Below are positions 1 through 6,090 of a stretch of 15,201 bases of DNA, in pieces. The position numbers were made by a program, and so were the translations under genes. How positions within the stretch are numbered: the stretch's first letter is position 1; each line of letters starts with the position of its first letter. The stretch is taken from positions 1-15,201 of the forward strand of contig JBGCGJ010000001.1 of the NCBI GenBank assembly GCA_045110675.1, in the 5' to 3' direction. The notes under the pieces were generated by a model. It saw only the letters and a list, made by a program, of their open reading frames with translations, did no database searches and was not told the origin of the DNA. The DNA comes from JBALVT01 sp045110675 (lineage in GTDB: Bacteria; Pseudomonadota; Gammaproteobacteria; Pseudomonadales; Halieaceae).

Positions 1-624
1 TCGTATACCGTGACCAATGCACTGGGCGGTGACATTAGGGCAGTTCTCAATACACTATCATCACAGTCTCTGATTAATGTCATTTCAACACCTTCAGTTA
101 TGGTTCTGGACAATCATACCGCGTACATTCACGTCGGTGATCAGGTGCCGATTTTTTCGGCCCAGACGATCACGGATGGCGGGCGAACGACTCAATCTGT
201 TGAATATCGCGATACCGGCGTAAAATTGTCGGTGCGCCCTTCCGTGAATGCTGGTGGCTTAGTGACAATGGATGTTGAACAATCCGTCAGCAACATCGGC
301 GCTGAAATTGATGTCGCTACGGGGCAGTCTTCGTTCTCGGAACGAAATATAAGTAGTCGAGTTGCAGTGAGATCAAATGAATCCGTTGTATTGGGCGGGT
401 TGATCAGGGAAAATGCCCGTTCGAGTTCGTCAGGGCTACCTTTGCTGCATAAGATCCCTGTTCTTGGAGCCCTCTTTGGCAATAAAATTCAAGAGGACGA
501 GAGAACTGAGCTATTGGTGATCATTACACCACGAGTTCTGAATAATGAGGCGCAGCTGCGTGCGGTGAGCCAGGAAATGCGATCCCGAATTCGCCATATG
601 GAGTTGATTGACGTTCAGCCCTAG
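1..624 (+). CDS. gspD: Type II secretion-type secretin (GspD-like), C-terminal part, 5' end outside window
   Basis: Secretins form the multimeric outer-membrane channel through which folded proteins leave the periplasm. The reading frame is open from base 1, so the 207 visible residues are only the C-terminal secretin domain; the N0-N3 periplasmic domains lie upstream of the window. Visible hallmarks are the 'ISTPSVMVLDNHTAYIHVGDQVPIF' type segment near the start (compare the S-[TS]-P-S-x-x-x-x-D-N core of secretins), a V-K-L-S-V-R-P strand, a glycine-rich 'VVLGGLI' strand, and the conserved end signature L-P-L-L-H-K-I-P-V-L-G-A-L-F-G followed by R-T-E-L-L-V-I-I-T-P-R. The protein ends about 25 residues after ITPR. 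A GspD role is favoured over PilQ by the LDN/VGDQVP pattern, but other secretins cannot be excluded without the N-terminus. The sulfotransferase at 696 follows after 71 bases. Confidence 0.8.
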   Translation, partial: SYTVTNALGGDIRAVLNTLSSQSLINVISTPSVMVLDNHTAYIHVGDQVPIFSAQTITDGGRTTQSVEYRDTGVKLSVRPSVNAGGLVTMDVEQSVSNIGAEIDVATGQSSFSERNISSRVAVRSNESVVLGGLIRENARSSSSGLPLLHKIPVLGALFGNKIQEDERTELLVIITPRVLNNEAQLRAVSQEMRSRIRHMELIDVQP

Positions 625-695
625 TATAAGCCCACAACTGTAGGCCAAACTGGCTCCTTCTGATGAGTGATGGAGCATCCGTTAGTGAGTAACGA

Positions 696-1415
696 GTGAA
701 ATCACAACCGCTGATCATTTCGATTCATATGCCCAAAACGGCCGGCGTGAGTTTTCGTGCGACTCTCGAGGAGCATTTTGGAGATGGCTTCAGGCACGAT
801 TACGCGGATTATCCGTTGAATCAAATCCCGGAGTTGCGCAATGAGTCGGCGCTGCTTGCCAAACGAGCGGTAGAGCCAGAAGAATACAAAGAAGCGCTGT
901 GTGTCCACGGGCATTTTTTGCCTATGAAATACCTGGGTTTGGCCCAGCATCGAGATTGCAAGTTTGTCACCTGGTTGCGCGAGCCTCTTGCGCGCTTGGT
1001 TTCTCATTACCACTATTGGCACCTGACCTATGATCAGGCCTCTCCCACCACGGCCGCTCTTCACCGGAGGGTGGTTGAAGAGTCCTGGACACTGGAGCAG
1101 TTCTGCCTTTCTGAGGAATTACGGAACGTTTATGCACAGTTCCTCAATGGATTTCCAGTTACAGCGCTCGATTTTATTGGCATCACTGAGTTCTATAATG
1201 AGGATCTGGAGTACTTCAGCGATCACTATCTGTGTGAAAAAGTCACACCGAAAGCCCTCAATATTCGCCCCGAACCACCCGGACAGCTCCCTGAAGACCC
1301 ATTGCCCGCAAAGTTTTGGGATGAGGTTGCTGCGTTCCATGCAGATGATATTGTGCTTTATGAGATGGCTCTTGCGAGGCGAAAGGAACGATTGTCGCAG
1401 CAATCTGGAGCCTGA
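696..1415 (+). CDS. Sulfotransferase family protein (PAPS-dependent, predicted)
   Basis: Predicted cytosolic enzyme that moves a sulfuryl group from PAPS to a glycan or other acceptor; 239 residues. The PAPS 5'-phosphosulfate-binding loop is at residues 11-17 (HMPKTAG), on the first beta strand (LIISIHMPK). The 3'-phosphate-binding element is at residues 89-103 (FVTWLREPLARLVSH), with Arg95 and Ser103 at the usual eight-residue spacing. The R-E-P-L-x-R-L-x-S-H-Y-H-Y pattern resembles Sulfotransfer_2-type enzymes (heparan/chondroitin and bacterial relatives). The start is GTG at 696; no strong Shine-Dalgarno is visible. No signal peptide or membrane segment is seen. It sits between the secretin and a lipoprotein gene, and three further sulfotransferases lie downstream. 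The acceptor cannot be inferred from sequence. Confidence 0.8.
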   Translation: MKSQPLIISIHMPKTAGVSFRATLEEHFGDGFRHDYADYPLNQIPELRNESALLAKRAVEPEEYKEALCVHGHFLPMKYLGLAQHRDCKFVTWLREPLARLVSHYHYWHLTYDQASPTTAALHRRVVEESWTLEQFCLSEELRNVYAQFLNGFPVTALDFIGITEFYNEDLEYFSDHYLCEKVTPKALNIRPEPPGQLPEDPLPAKFWDEVAAFHADDIVLYEMALARRKERLSQQSGA

Positions 1416-1468
1416 GAAGCCGGTTTTAATCCCTTTCGTTCTCATCGATTCAGGCTAAATCGGGATGG

Positions 1469-1497
1469 TTTTCAATGTGTGTTGGTTTCTATATAAT
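1469..1497 (+). promoter_or_regulatory. Predicted sigma70 promoter for the lipoprotein gene
   Basis: A perfect TATAAT lies at 1492-1497 and TTTTCA (4 of 6 matches to TTGACA) at 1469-1474, with a 17-base spacer. Transcription would begin near 1504. That places the in-frame ATG codons at 1475 and 1496 outside the transcript and supports the GTG at 1529 as the start of the next gene. Confidence 0.6.
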
Positions 1498-1528
1498 GCG
1501 CGCCCAAAAACAGGAAAAGTGTAATAAA

Positions 1529-1987
1529 GTGAATAACTTACCCTTAGATTCAGTGTTCGGTTACCTGGTTAGATTAGCCCTCGCATCCGTGCTGGCCCTG
1601 ATCGTCGCTTGCACTGGTGAGTCAAAGCCTGAACCACTGAGCCCCGAGGGCGAATCAGCGCTGTTGCAACGAGTGGCCGAACGCTGGCAGGCGATGGAGC
1701 AAAAAGACTTCGCCAAGACCTATGAGTTCACTACACCTAATTATCGAAGAGTCTTCGCTAAGGCATTGTATGTTAATAAATTTTCCTACAGCGTTGATTG
1801 GGAGTTGACAGGGGTCGAGCTCCTTAACTATGATGCGCCTGCAGCTGTAGCAAGTGTGGCGGTGCGGGTCATGTCCAAGCCAGCCAAACAAACTGCATCT
1901 TCGGCTATTTTTGGTGCGACACCGGTAACCCTTCAAGAGAGCTGGATCTTTGTTGATGGGGAATGGTGGCATAATGCCAAAGGTTAG
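1529..1987 (+). CDS. Small predicted lipoprotein, NTF2-like fold possible
   Basis: The product has 152 residues from the GTG at 1529. The N-terminus is a lipoprotein signal: a hydrophobic stretch at residues 9-27 ends in the lipobox L-I-V-A-C, with Cys28 as the lipidated residue. The mature part contains E-R-W-Q-A-M-E-Q-K-D-F-A-K-T-Y-E-F followed by T-P-N-Y-R, and ends with W-I-F-V-D-G-E-W-W. This pattern (helix with R-W-x-A, Y-x-F, P-x-Y, and a terminal strand with W) resembles small NTF2-like envelope proteins, but the family is not firmly recognised. Upstream ATGs at 1475 and 1496 keep the frame open, but the promoter at 1469-1497 overlaps them. An AGGA at 1512-1515 could act as a somewhat distant ribosome binding site. 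The residue after the cysteine is Thr, so there is no inner-membrane retention signal (Asp) and outer-membrane sorting is the simple expectation. Confidence 0.65.
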   Translation: MNNLPLDSVFGYLVRLALASVLALIVACTGESKPEPLSPEGESALLQRVAERWQAMEQKDFAKTYEFTTPNYRRVFAKALYVNKFSYSVDWELTGVELLNYDAPAAVASVAVRVMSKPAKQTASSAIFGATPVTLQESWIFVDGEWWHNAKG

Positions 1988-1999
1988 ACGGCGATTGCG

Positions 2000-2027
2000 T
2001 TGACAGCTAGCTGCGGTTGGCAATAAT
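2000..2027 (+). promoter_or_regulatory. Strong predicted sigma70 promoter of the secreted-protein gene
   Basis: Consensus TTGACA at 2000-2005 and AATAAT (5 of 6) at 2022-2027 with a 16-base spacer. Transcription would start near 2034, giving a leader of about 50 bases ahead of the ATG at 2086. This is the best sigma70 match in the left half of the window and fits the high-expression codon choice of the gene it precedes. Confidence 0.65.
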
Positions 2028-2075
2028 AGCGCTAACAACTTTTATTAATAGTTGTATAAAGAGTGAAAACACATT

Positions 2076-2080
2076 AGGAG
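2076..2080 (+). promoter_or_regulatory. Ribosome binding site fixing the start at 2086
   Basis: AGGAG at 2076-2080 lies five bases before the ATG at 2086. This decides the start: the frame is open from an ATG at 2017, but that codon lies at the promoter -10 and has no such site, and only the 2086 start puts a signal peptide at the N-terminus. Confidence 0.8.
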
Positions 2081-2085
2081 CTCCT

Positions 2086-3735
2086 ATGAAAGCAAATTTT
2101 AAGCAAATTGGCCTGGTCACGGCTATAGCAGCGGTAACAGCTGGCTATACTAGTGTCGCAGGTGCACAAGCGGTGCGTTCAACCGGTAACCTTGGAGACC
2201 TGGGCGTAATTCCTTATTACTCCGTTCAGGACGACTGGGCCACTGGTGTTCACATTATCAACACTTCTAGCTCTACTCAGGTTGTTAAGTTACGTCTGCG
2301 TCGTGCATCAGATTCTGCTGACGCGTTAGACTTTAACCTCATCATGTCTCCTAACGATGAGTGGACAGGTAGCCTTGACAACAGCACTGGTAACACCATC
2401 TTCACTACGCAGGACACTACATGTACTGCTCCTTTGCGTGCTGATGGCCAGTTCCCAATGCCTGCTATCTTCGCTAATGGCGCTGAAGAAGGCTACATTG
2501 AAGTAATTTCCATGGGCCAGCCAACATCTGAAGGCGCACCTATTGCATTGGCTGCTAAGCACGCAGCTGGCGTTCCCGCAGACTGTGCTGGTGTTGAATC
2601 TAACTTCTTCGCCAACGGTTCCGCTGTTGCTCCAATCAGCAATGGTAACGTCAACAATGCGTTGACTCACCAGACATCTGGTGCTGGTGCAGCTGCCGGT
2701 TATGCTGCTGGCGGCGCTACTTGTCTCACAGCGGCTGGTGGAGTCATTACTGCTGCGGACTCTACACTGGCCGGTTTCTGTCAGAACAACTTCGTACCTT
2801 CCGACGCGAACGCATTGAAAGTTTCGTACTTCCTGCGTGATGCTGGTACTGGTATTGAATTTGGTGGTAACGCCGTTCACGTTTCTGGCTTTAACAGCAC
2901 AGGCGCGGCATGGATGACCAACCAGGAAACTGGTCTGTTCAGTGGTGATGCACAGGGCTTTGACTATCCAGATTTGGATGGCGGACCTTGGATCGGTGCC
3001 GCACCTGCTGGTGACAGCGCCACTCTGCGTGGTCTATACGACGGCCTGCGTGCGACCAATCTGCTCGGTTCACCTACCGTGTTGAATGACTGGTCTATCG
3101 CAACTGCACGTAATGTGTCTACCGATTGGGTAGTAACATTCCCTGGACAGTACACCATGCTTGATTATTGGGTATGGGTATCACAAGGATTTAGCACAGA
3201 TACTTGTGGCCAAGTAGCTATCGCTGCAACTTCACAGCCTGCTGTACCGCTTTGCGATTTCCGGGATATTCCGGTTACTGCAGATTTGACACTGTATGAC
3301 CGTGAAGAGGGTGTTATCACTCCTGCATCAGGAAGTCTGGTAATTTCTCCAGCACCTCCTGGAGTCACTAACACTCTGCTGCTTCCTAACGAAGTTAACG
3401 TTGTAGAGTGGACTGATGGCGCCAACACACCGGTACTGGGTAGTGCTTATGCCACTACTGTAGATGCCTCTGTATTGGGCGACTTCGGTTGGGCTTCTCT
3501 GGCAGTTAGCAGCAAAGCTGGTACTCAAGCAGTATGTGACTTTGACCTTGTGACTAGCAACAGCAACCCTGCAGGTACTCCTGCTTGGACAACCGACGCG
3601 CGTCGTGTTGGTACATGTACAGATGTTACTAACCCCGATGTGCCAATGGTTGGTTTTGTTGCCTGGGAGCGTAGCTTCCCGCAGAACCCTGATGGAAACT
3701 ACGGTCGTTTGATCGATCACAGCTTCTCATCTTAA
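2086..3735 (+). CDS. Abundant secreted protein of unknown function (549 residues)
   Basis: Function unknown. Residues 1-29 form a Sec signal peptide (charged MKANFK, hydrophobic core, AxA site A27-Q28-A29). The N-terminal mature region carries G-V-I-P-Y-Y-S-V, then I-I-N-T, V-V-K-L-R-L-R, L-D-F-N-L, S-P-N-D-E-W-T-G, an early Cys, and E-G-Y-I-E-V-I-S-M-G. From memory this matches a recurrent uncharacterised exported family of marine gammaproteobacteria; no function is known to me. The mature part has eight cysteines (even number, consistent with disulfides), is rich in Ala, Gly, Thr, Asn and Asp, is poor in Lys, and has no transmembrane segment after the signal. Codons are strongly biased (GGT, GCT, CGT, AAC, TTC, CTG), unlike the flanking glycan genes. 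With its near-consensus promoter, ideal ribosome site and own terminator, this points to very high expression. It could be a surface-layer, matrix or T2SS-exported protein; these are inferences. Confidence 0.85.
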   Translation: MKANFKQIGLVTAIAAVTAGYTSVAGAQAVRSTGNLGDLGVIPYYSVQDDWATGVHIINTSSSTQVVKLRLRRASDSADALDFNLIMSPNDEWTGSLDNSTGNTIFTTQDTTCTAPLRADGQFPMPAIFANGAEEGYIEVISMGQPTSEGAPIALAAKHAAGVPADCAGVESNFFANGSAVAPISNGNVNNALTHQTSGAGAAAGYAAGGATCLTAAGGVITAADSTLAGFCQNNFVPSDANALKVSYFLRDAGTGIEFGGNAVHVSGFNSTGAAWMTNQETGLFSGDAQGFDYPDLDGGPWIGAAPAGDSATLRGLYDGLRATNLLGSPTVLNDWSIATARNVSTDWVVTFPGQYTMLDYWVWVSQGFSTDTCGQVAIAATSQPAVPLCDFRDIPVTADLTLYDREEGVITPASGSLVISPAPPGVTNTLLLPNEVNVVEWTDGANTPVLGSAYATTVDASVLGDFGWASLAVSSKAGTQAVCDFDLVTSNSNPAGTPAWTTDARRVGTCTDVTNPDVPMVGFVAWERSFPQNPDGNYGRLIDHSFSS

Positions 3736-3755
3736 GGTAAGTCCTTAGACTTAAG

Positions 3756-3785
3756 ACCGACGCCGTAAGGCGTCGGTTTTTTTTT
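3756..3785 (+). terminator. Strong intrinsic terminator after the secreted-protein gene
   Basis: A perfect 9-bp stem, ACCGACGCC (3756-3764) pairing with GGCGTCGGT (3769-3777), has a four-base loop GTAA and runs into nine T residues (3777-3785). It begins 20 bases after the stop codon. It should isolate the highly expressed gene from the prolyl isomerase gene, although some read-through into that gene (ATG at 3813) is possible. Confidence 0.9.
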
Positions 3786-3812
3786 GTTTCAATATCAAGA
3801 GTTACAACAGCA

Positions 3813-4724
3813 ATGAAATTTTATCGAAATCTAATTGTGCTTATTGTTGCATTTTCCATAAGCAGTATAGCTTCTGGCCAGAACGTTCTCGAAGACAAGG
3901 ACGTTGGTATTACACAGGAGGAGCTAGAATACATCGTTAAGTACTGGACGCCTGATATGAGGGAAGCGGCGGCCAATAATTTGGGTGATCGCTTAGAGTT
4001 GTTGAACAGGGCACTCACTAGTAAAAAGATAGCCGCTGCGGCACGCGAGATTACGAGAGAATCCGACCCTGATACCTACTGGAAACATCAGTTTGCTCTT
4101 AGAAATTTGGATAGGCAACTGGTCGTTGATCAATTTCTTGCCGACTTGGTTATTCCAGACATGTCGGATCTTGCCCCAGAACGATATCATGCACAAAAGA
4201 AACAATATGCCTTTGTGCCTGAGTCTCGCTATTCCTCTCATATTCTCCTGATGTGTCCTGCAGGCCAATGCATTCGAGCTAATCGTCGTCCTGAAGCAGA
4301 GAAAATTCTCGCGGATTTGAGGGCGGGCGCTAAATTTGAGGATATGGTTTTAGCGCATTCAGAAGACCCGGGGAGTAAGGACGAGAAGGGAGCCTTCAAA
4401 AAAGCGCTGATTCTGGGTATGAAGGACGTTGACCCTCATTACGTTGGCGGTGTCTTTGAGATCGAAAAGGTCGGAGACTATTCCGGAATTGTCGAAAGTC
4501 GATTTGGTTTTCATATTATTCGCCTCGACTTAATCCAAGATTCTTACTATCGACCCTACGAGGAGGTGAAGTCGGTAATAATCGCGGATCTGGAAACAGA
4601 GTTTAAAAAATTGTCAGCGAAAGATTTCGATAACAGGTTCAGGATTACGGATGAAGCCTTTGTCGATGGTGAGGCCATGGAAAAAATCTTCGAACCCTAC
4701 AAAACTGCGGATCCACGGAATTAA
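3813..4724 (+). CDS. Secreted parvulin-type peptidyl-prolyl cis-trans isomerase
   Basis: Predicted extracytoplasmic foldase of the PpiC/SurA rotamase family; 303 residues. A signal peptide covers about residues 1-22 (KFYRN, then a hydrophobic core, cleavage near A-S-G before Q23). Residues 25-135 are mostly helical and charged, like the SurA/PrsA chaperone-type N-domain. The parvulin domain spans about 139-240: S-S-H-I-L-L (His143), F-E-D-M-V-L-A-H-S-E-D-P-G-S, V-G-D-Y-S-G-I-V-E-S and the final F-G-F-H-I-I-R-L. Unusually, C-P-A-G-Q-C (Cys148, Cys153) sits right after the first strand, offering a possible disulfide or metal site. The glycine pair common after the SeDpgS motif (G-G-x-L-G) is altered to K-G-A-F-K. 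A roughly 55-residue tail follows. It lies 77 bases downstream of the abundant secreted protein, so that protein is a candidate client (inference). Confidence 0.85.
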   Translation: MKFYRNLIVLIVAFSISSIASGQNVLEDKDVGITQEELEYIVKYWTPDMREAAANNLGDRLELLNRALTSKKIAAAAREITRESDPDTYWKHQFALRNLDRQLVVDQFLADLVIPDMSDLAPERYHAQKKQYAFVPESRYSSHILLMCPAGQCIRANRRPEAEKILADLRAGAKFEDMVLAHSEDPGSKDEKGAFKKALILGMKDVDPHYVGGVFEIEKVGDYSGIVESRFGFHIIRLDLIQDSYYRPYEEVKSVIIADLETEFKKLSAKDFDNRFRITDEAFVDGEAMEKIFEPYKTADPRN

Positions 4725-4788
4725 CCTTTCTCCTTTTTTGGGTTGATGGCAAATCAGGTTCTATTTTATAGGTCTCTATAGAAAGGTT
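4723..4788 (+). terminator. Possible long-loop terminator after the isomerase gene
   Basis: AACCTTTCT at 4723-4731, starting inside the stop codon, is perfectly complementary to AGAAAGGTT at 4780-4788, and six T residues (4787-4792) follow. The 48-base loop is long for an intrinsic terminator, so this is tentative. The rest of the 181-base gap to the next gene shows no convincing promoter. Confidence 0.3.
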
Positions 4789-4905
4789 TTTTGCATGAAC
4801 TCCACAATCTGCTTCAGGGTTCAAATGGATTAGGCATTTTCTTACGGTTCTGAAAGTTTGCTGCGTCGTGCTACCATCGGCACCTCTTTTTTGATGTGAT
4901 TAATA

Positions 4906-6090
4906 ATGCCTCTGGATTCCTCAGATAGATTGCTTTTTGTTTTAGGTATGCACCGTTCCGGCACCTCCGCCATGTGCGCCGCATTGGATGCCTGCAATGT
5001 ATCTTTTGGTGATAATTTGCTGGACCCAATGCACGGCGTTAATGATGAAGGTTTTTGGGAGGACCTCGAACTGGTTCGCATCAACGAGCAGATTCTAAGA
5101 TTGCTGGATCTGGAGTGGTATACGGTGCGTATGAGCCAACTTTTGAGAGTGAGCTGGTCGGATCAACGCTGGTCCGAACTTCGCGTAGAAGGCAGAGCTT
5201 TTCTGCAGCGCGGAGTGAGTGGAGGTCATTTGGAGGCCTTGAAGGATCCCAGACTTTGTATCACTTTACCCTTTTGGCTTATGCTTTGTGATGAGTTAGG
5301 CATCAAGGCTCACCTATATGTGACTAGCCGCGCCCCCATTGATATTGCGAAATCCCTGCAAAAACGCGATGGATTTCCCATAGGTTTTGGCTTGCGGCTC
5401 TACGCCACTTACCGAAAGCTGATTAATGCAAGTGTACCCACAGATACGATATTCGTTTCTTACAATGAGCTCATCGACAATCCATCTGCGGTGATGACCA
5501 AGCTTTCACAGGCACAGCCTCTCACTATTAACAGTGGTGGACTCAATAAGGCTGTGAGGCGGGAGCTTCGGCATCAAACAAGCGAAGGCAGTGCCTCCCT
5601 GCTCAATCGTGCCGATTCAGGCGACCTTGATTTACAAGCGCTAGATGATGAGATCGAGCGGTTTTACCCGGAGGAAGAACTCCTTAGTCAACTTGTTGAG
5701 ACGCTCGTTGAGAGGGGCCAGGAACTCTCAGTCAAAGGATTGGAGTTTGAGCAATCCCTGAACAAAGTTTCCGAGCAACACATCACTGCTCTGAAAACCC
5801 TCGACGAGAGAGACACCCAAATCTCCGAATTAACCGCTCGTTTAGACACGGCTGGTGAACATTTGGCCAATGCACTTGCGGTTATCCCAGAAAGAGATTC
5901 TCAGATCGAAGAACTGGATCGACGATTGGAAACAATAGGTGCAGAGCATAGCTATGCGCTAGAGGTGATAAACGAGCGCGATCAGCAAGTACAGCTTTTG
6001 GATCAACTACTTGAAACCAGGCAGAAGATGTTCGAACTGCCGATAATTGGTCGCGTTTTTAGAAAGTTGTGGTTTCGTGAAGAAGGTTGA
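4906..6090 (+). CDS. Sulfotransferase-like protein with C-terminal 28-residue coiled-coil repeats
   Basis: The product has 394 residues. The N-terminal half (about 8-225) is a sulfotransferase-like P-loop domain: L-G-M-H-R-S-G-T-S (residues 13-21) as the 5'-phosphosulfate loop, G-F-W-E-D near 49-53, K-D-P-R (113-116), and the 3'-phosphate element S-R-A-P-I-D-I-A-K-S with Arg142 and Ser150 eight apart. Residues 240-374 are charged and helical. Within them are three in-register 28-residue (four-heptad) units at 295-322, 323-350 and 351-374 (last one short), each carrying A-L-x-x-[LI]-x-E-R-D-x-Q-[IV]. The protein ends in a hydrophobic and basic segment (FELPIIGRVFRKLW), perhaps for membrane contact. 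The stop overlaps the next gene, which starts at 6077, implying translational coupling. The fold and motifs match the product of 10965. The enzyme probably sulfates a surface glycan, but no acceptor can be named. Confidence 0.75.
   Translation: MPLDSSDRLLFVLGMHRSGTSAMCAALDACNVSFGDNLLDPMHGVNDEGFWEDLELVRINEQILRLLDLEWYTVRMSQLLRVSWSDQRWSELRVEGRAFLQRGVSGGHLEALKDPRLCITLPFWLMLCDELGIKAHLYVTSRAPIDIAKSLQKRDGFPIGFGLRLYATYRKLINASVPTDTIFVSYNELIDNPSAVMTKLSQAQPLTINSGGLNKAVRRELRHQTSEGSASLLNRADSGDLDLQALDDEIERFYPEEELLSQLVETLVERGQELSVKGLEFEQSLNKVSEQHITALKTLDERDTQISELTARLDTAGEHLANALAVIPERDSQIEELDRRLETIGAEHSYALEVINERDQQVQLLDQLLETRQKMFELPIIGRVFRKLWFREEG
5788..6027 (+). repeat. Three in-frame 84-base units encoding 28-residue coiled-coil repeats
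   Basis: Units start at 5788, 5872 and 5956. They are conserved at the protein level (A-L-x3-x-E-R-D-x-Q-I) but clearly diverged at the DNA level, so the duplication is old and kept by selection rather than recent. Exactly four heptads per unit preserve the coiled-coil register. Confidence 0.7.

Noticed and set aside
634..660. GCCA-AAC-TGGC hairpin after the secretin gene
   Set aside because: A four-base stem without a T-run is too weak to call a terminator.
1030..1458. 142-residue plus-strand frame overlapping the first sulfotransferase
   Set aside because: It overlaps a gene with clear motifs in another frame, and its composition shows no domain.
1475..1528. Lipoprotein start at the ATG of 1475 or 1496
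   Set aside because: Both overlap the predicted promoter (TATAAT at 1492-1497) and would put 7-18 extra polar residues before the signal.
2017..2085. In-frame upstream extension of the exported protein from the ATG at 2017
   Set aside because: The codon overlaps the predicted -10 box, lacks a ribosome site, and would bury the signal peptide 23 residues in; the AGGAG-ATG at 2086 is far better.
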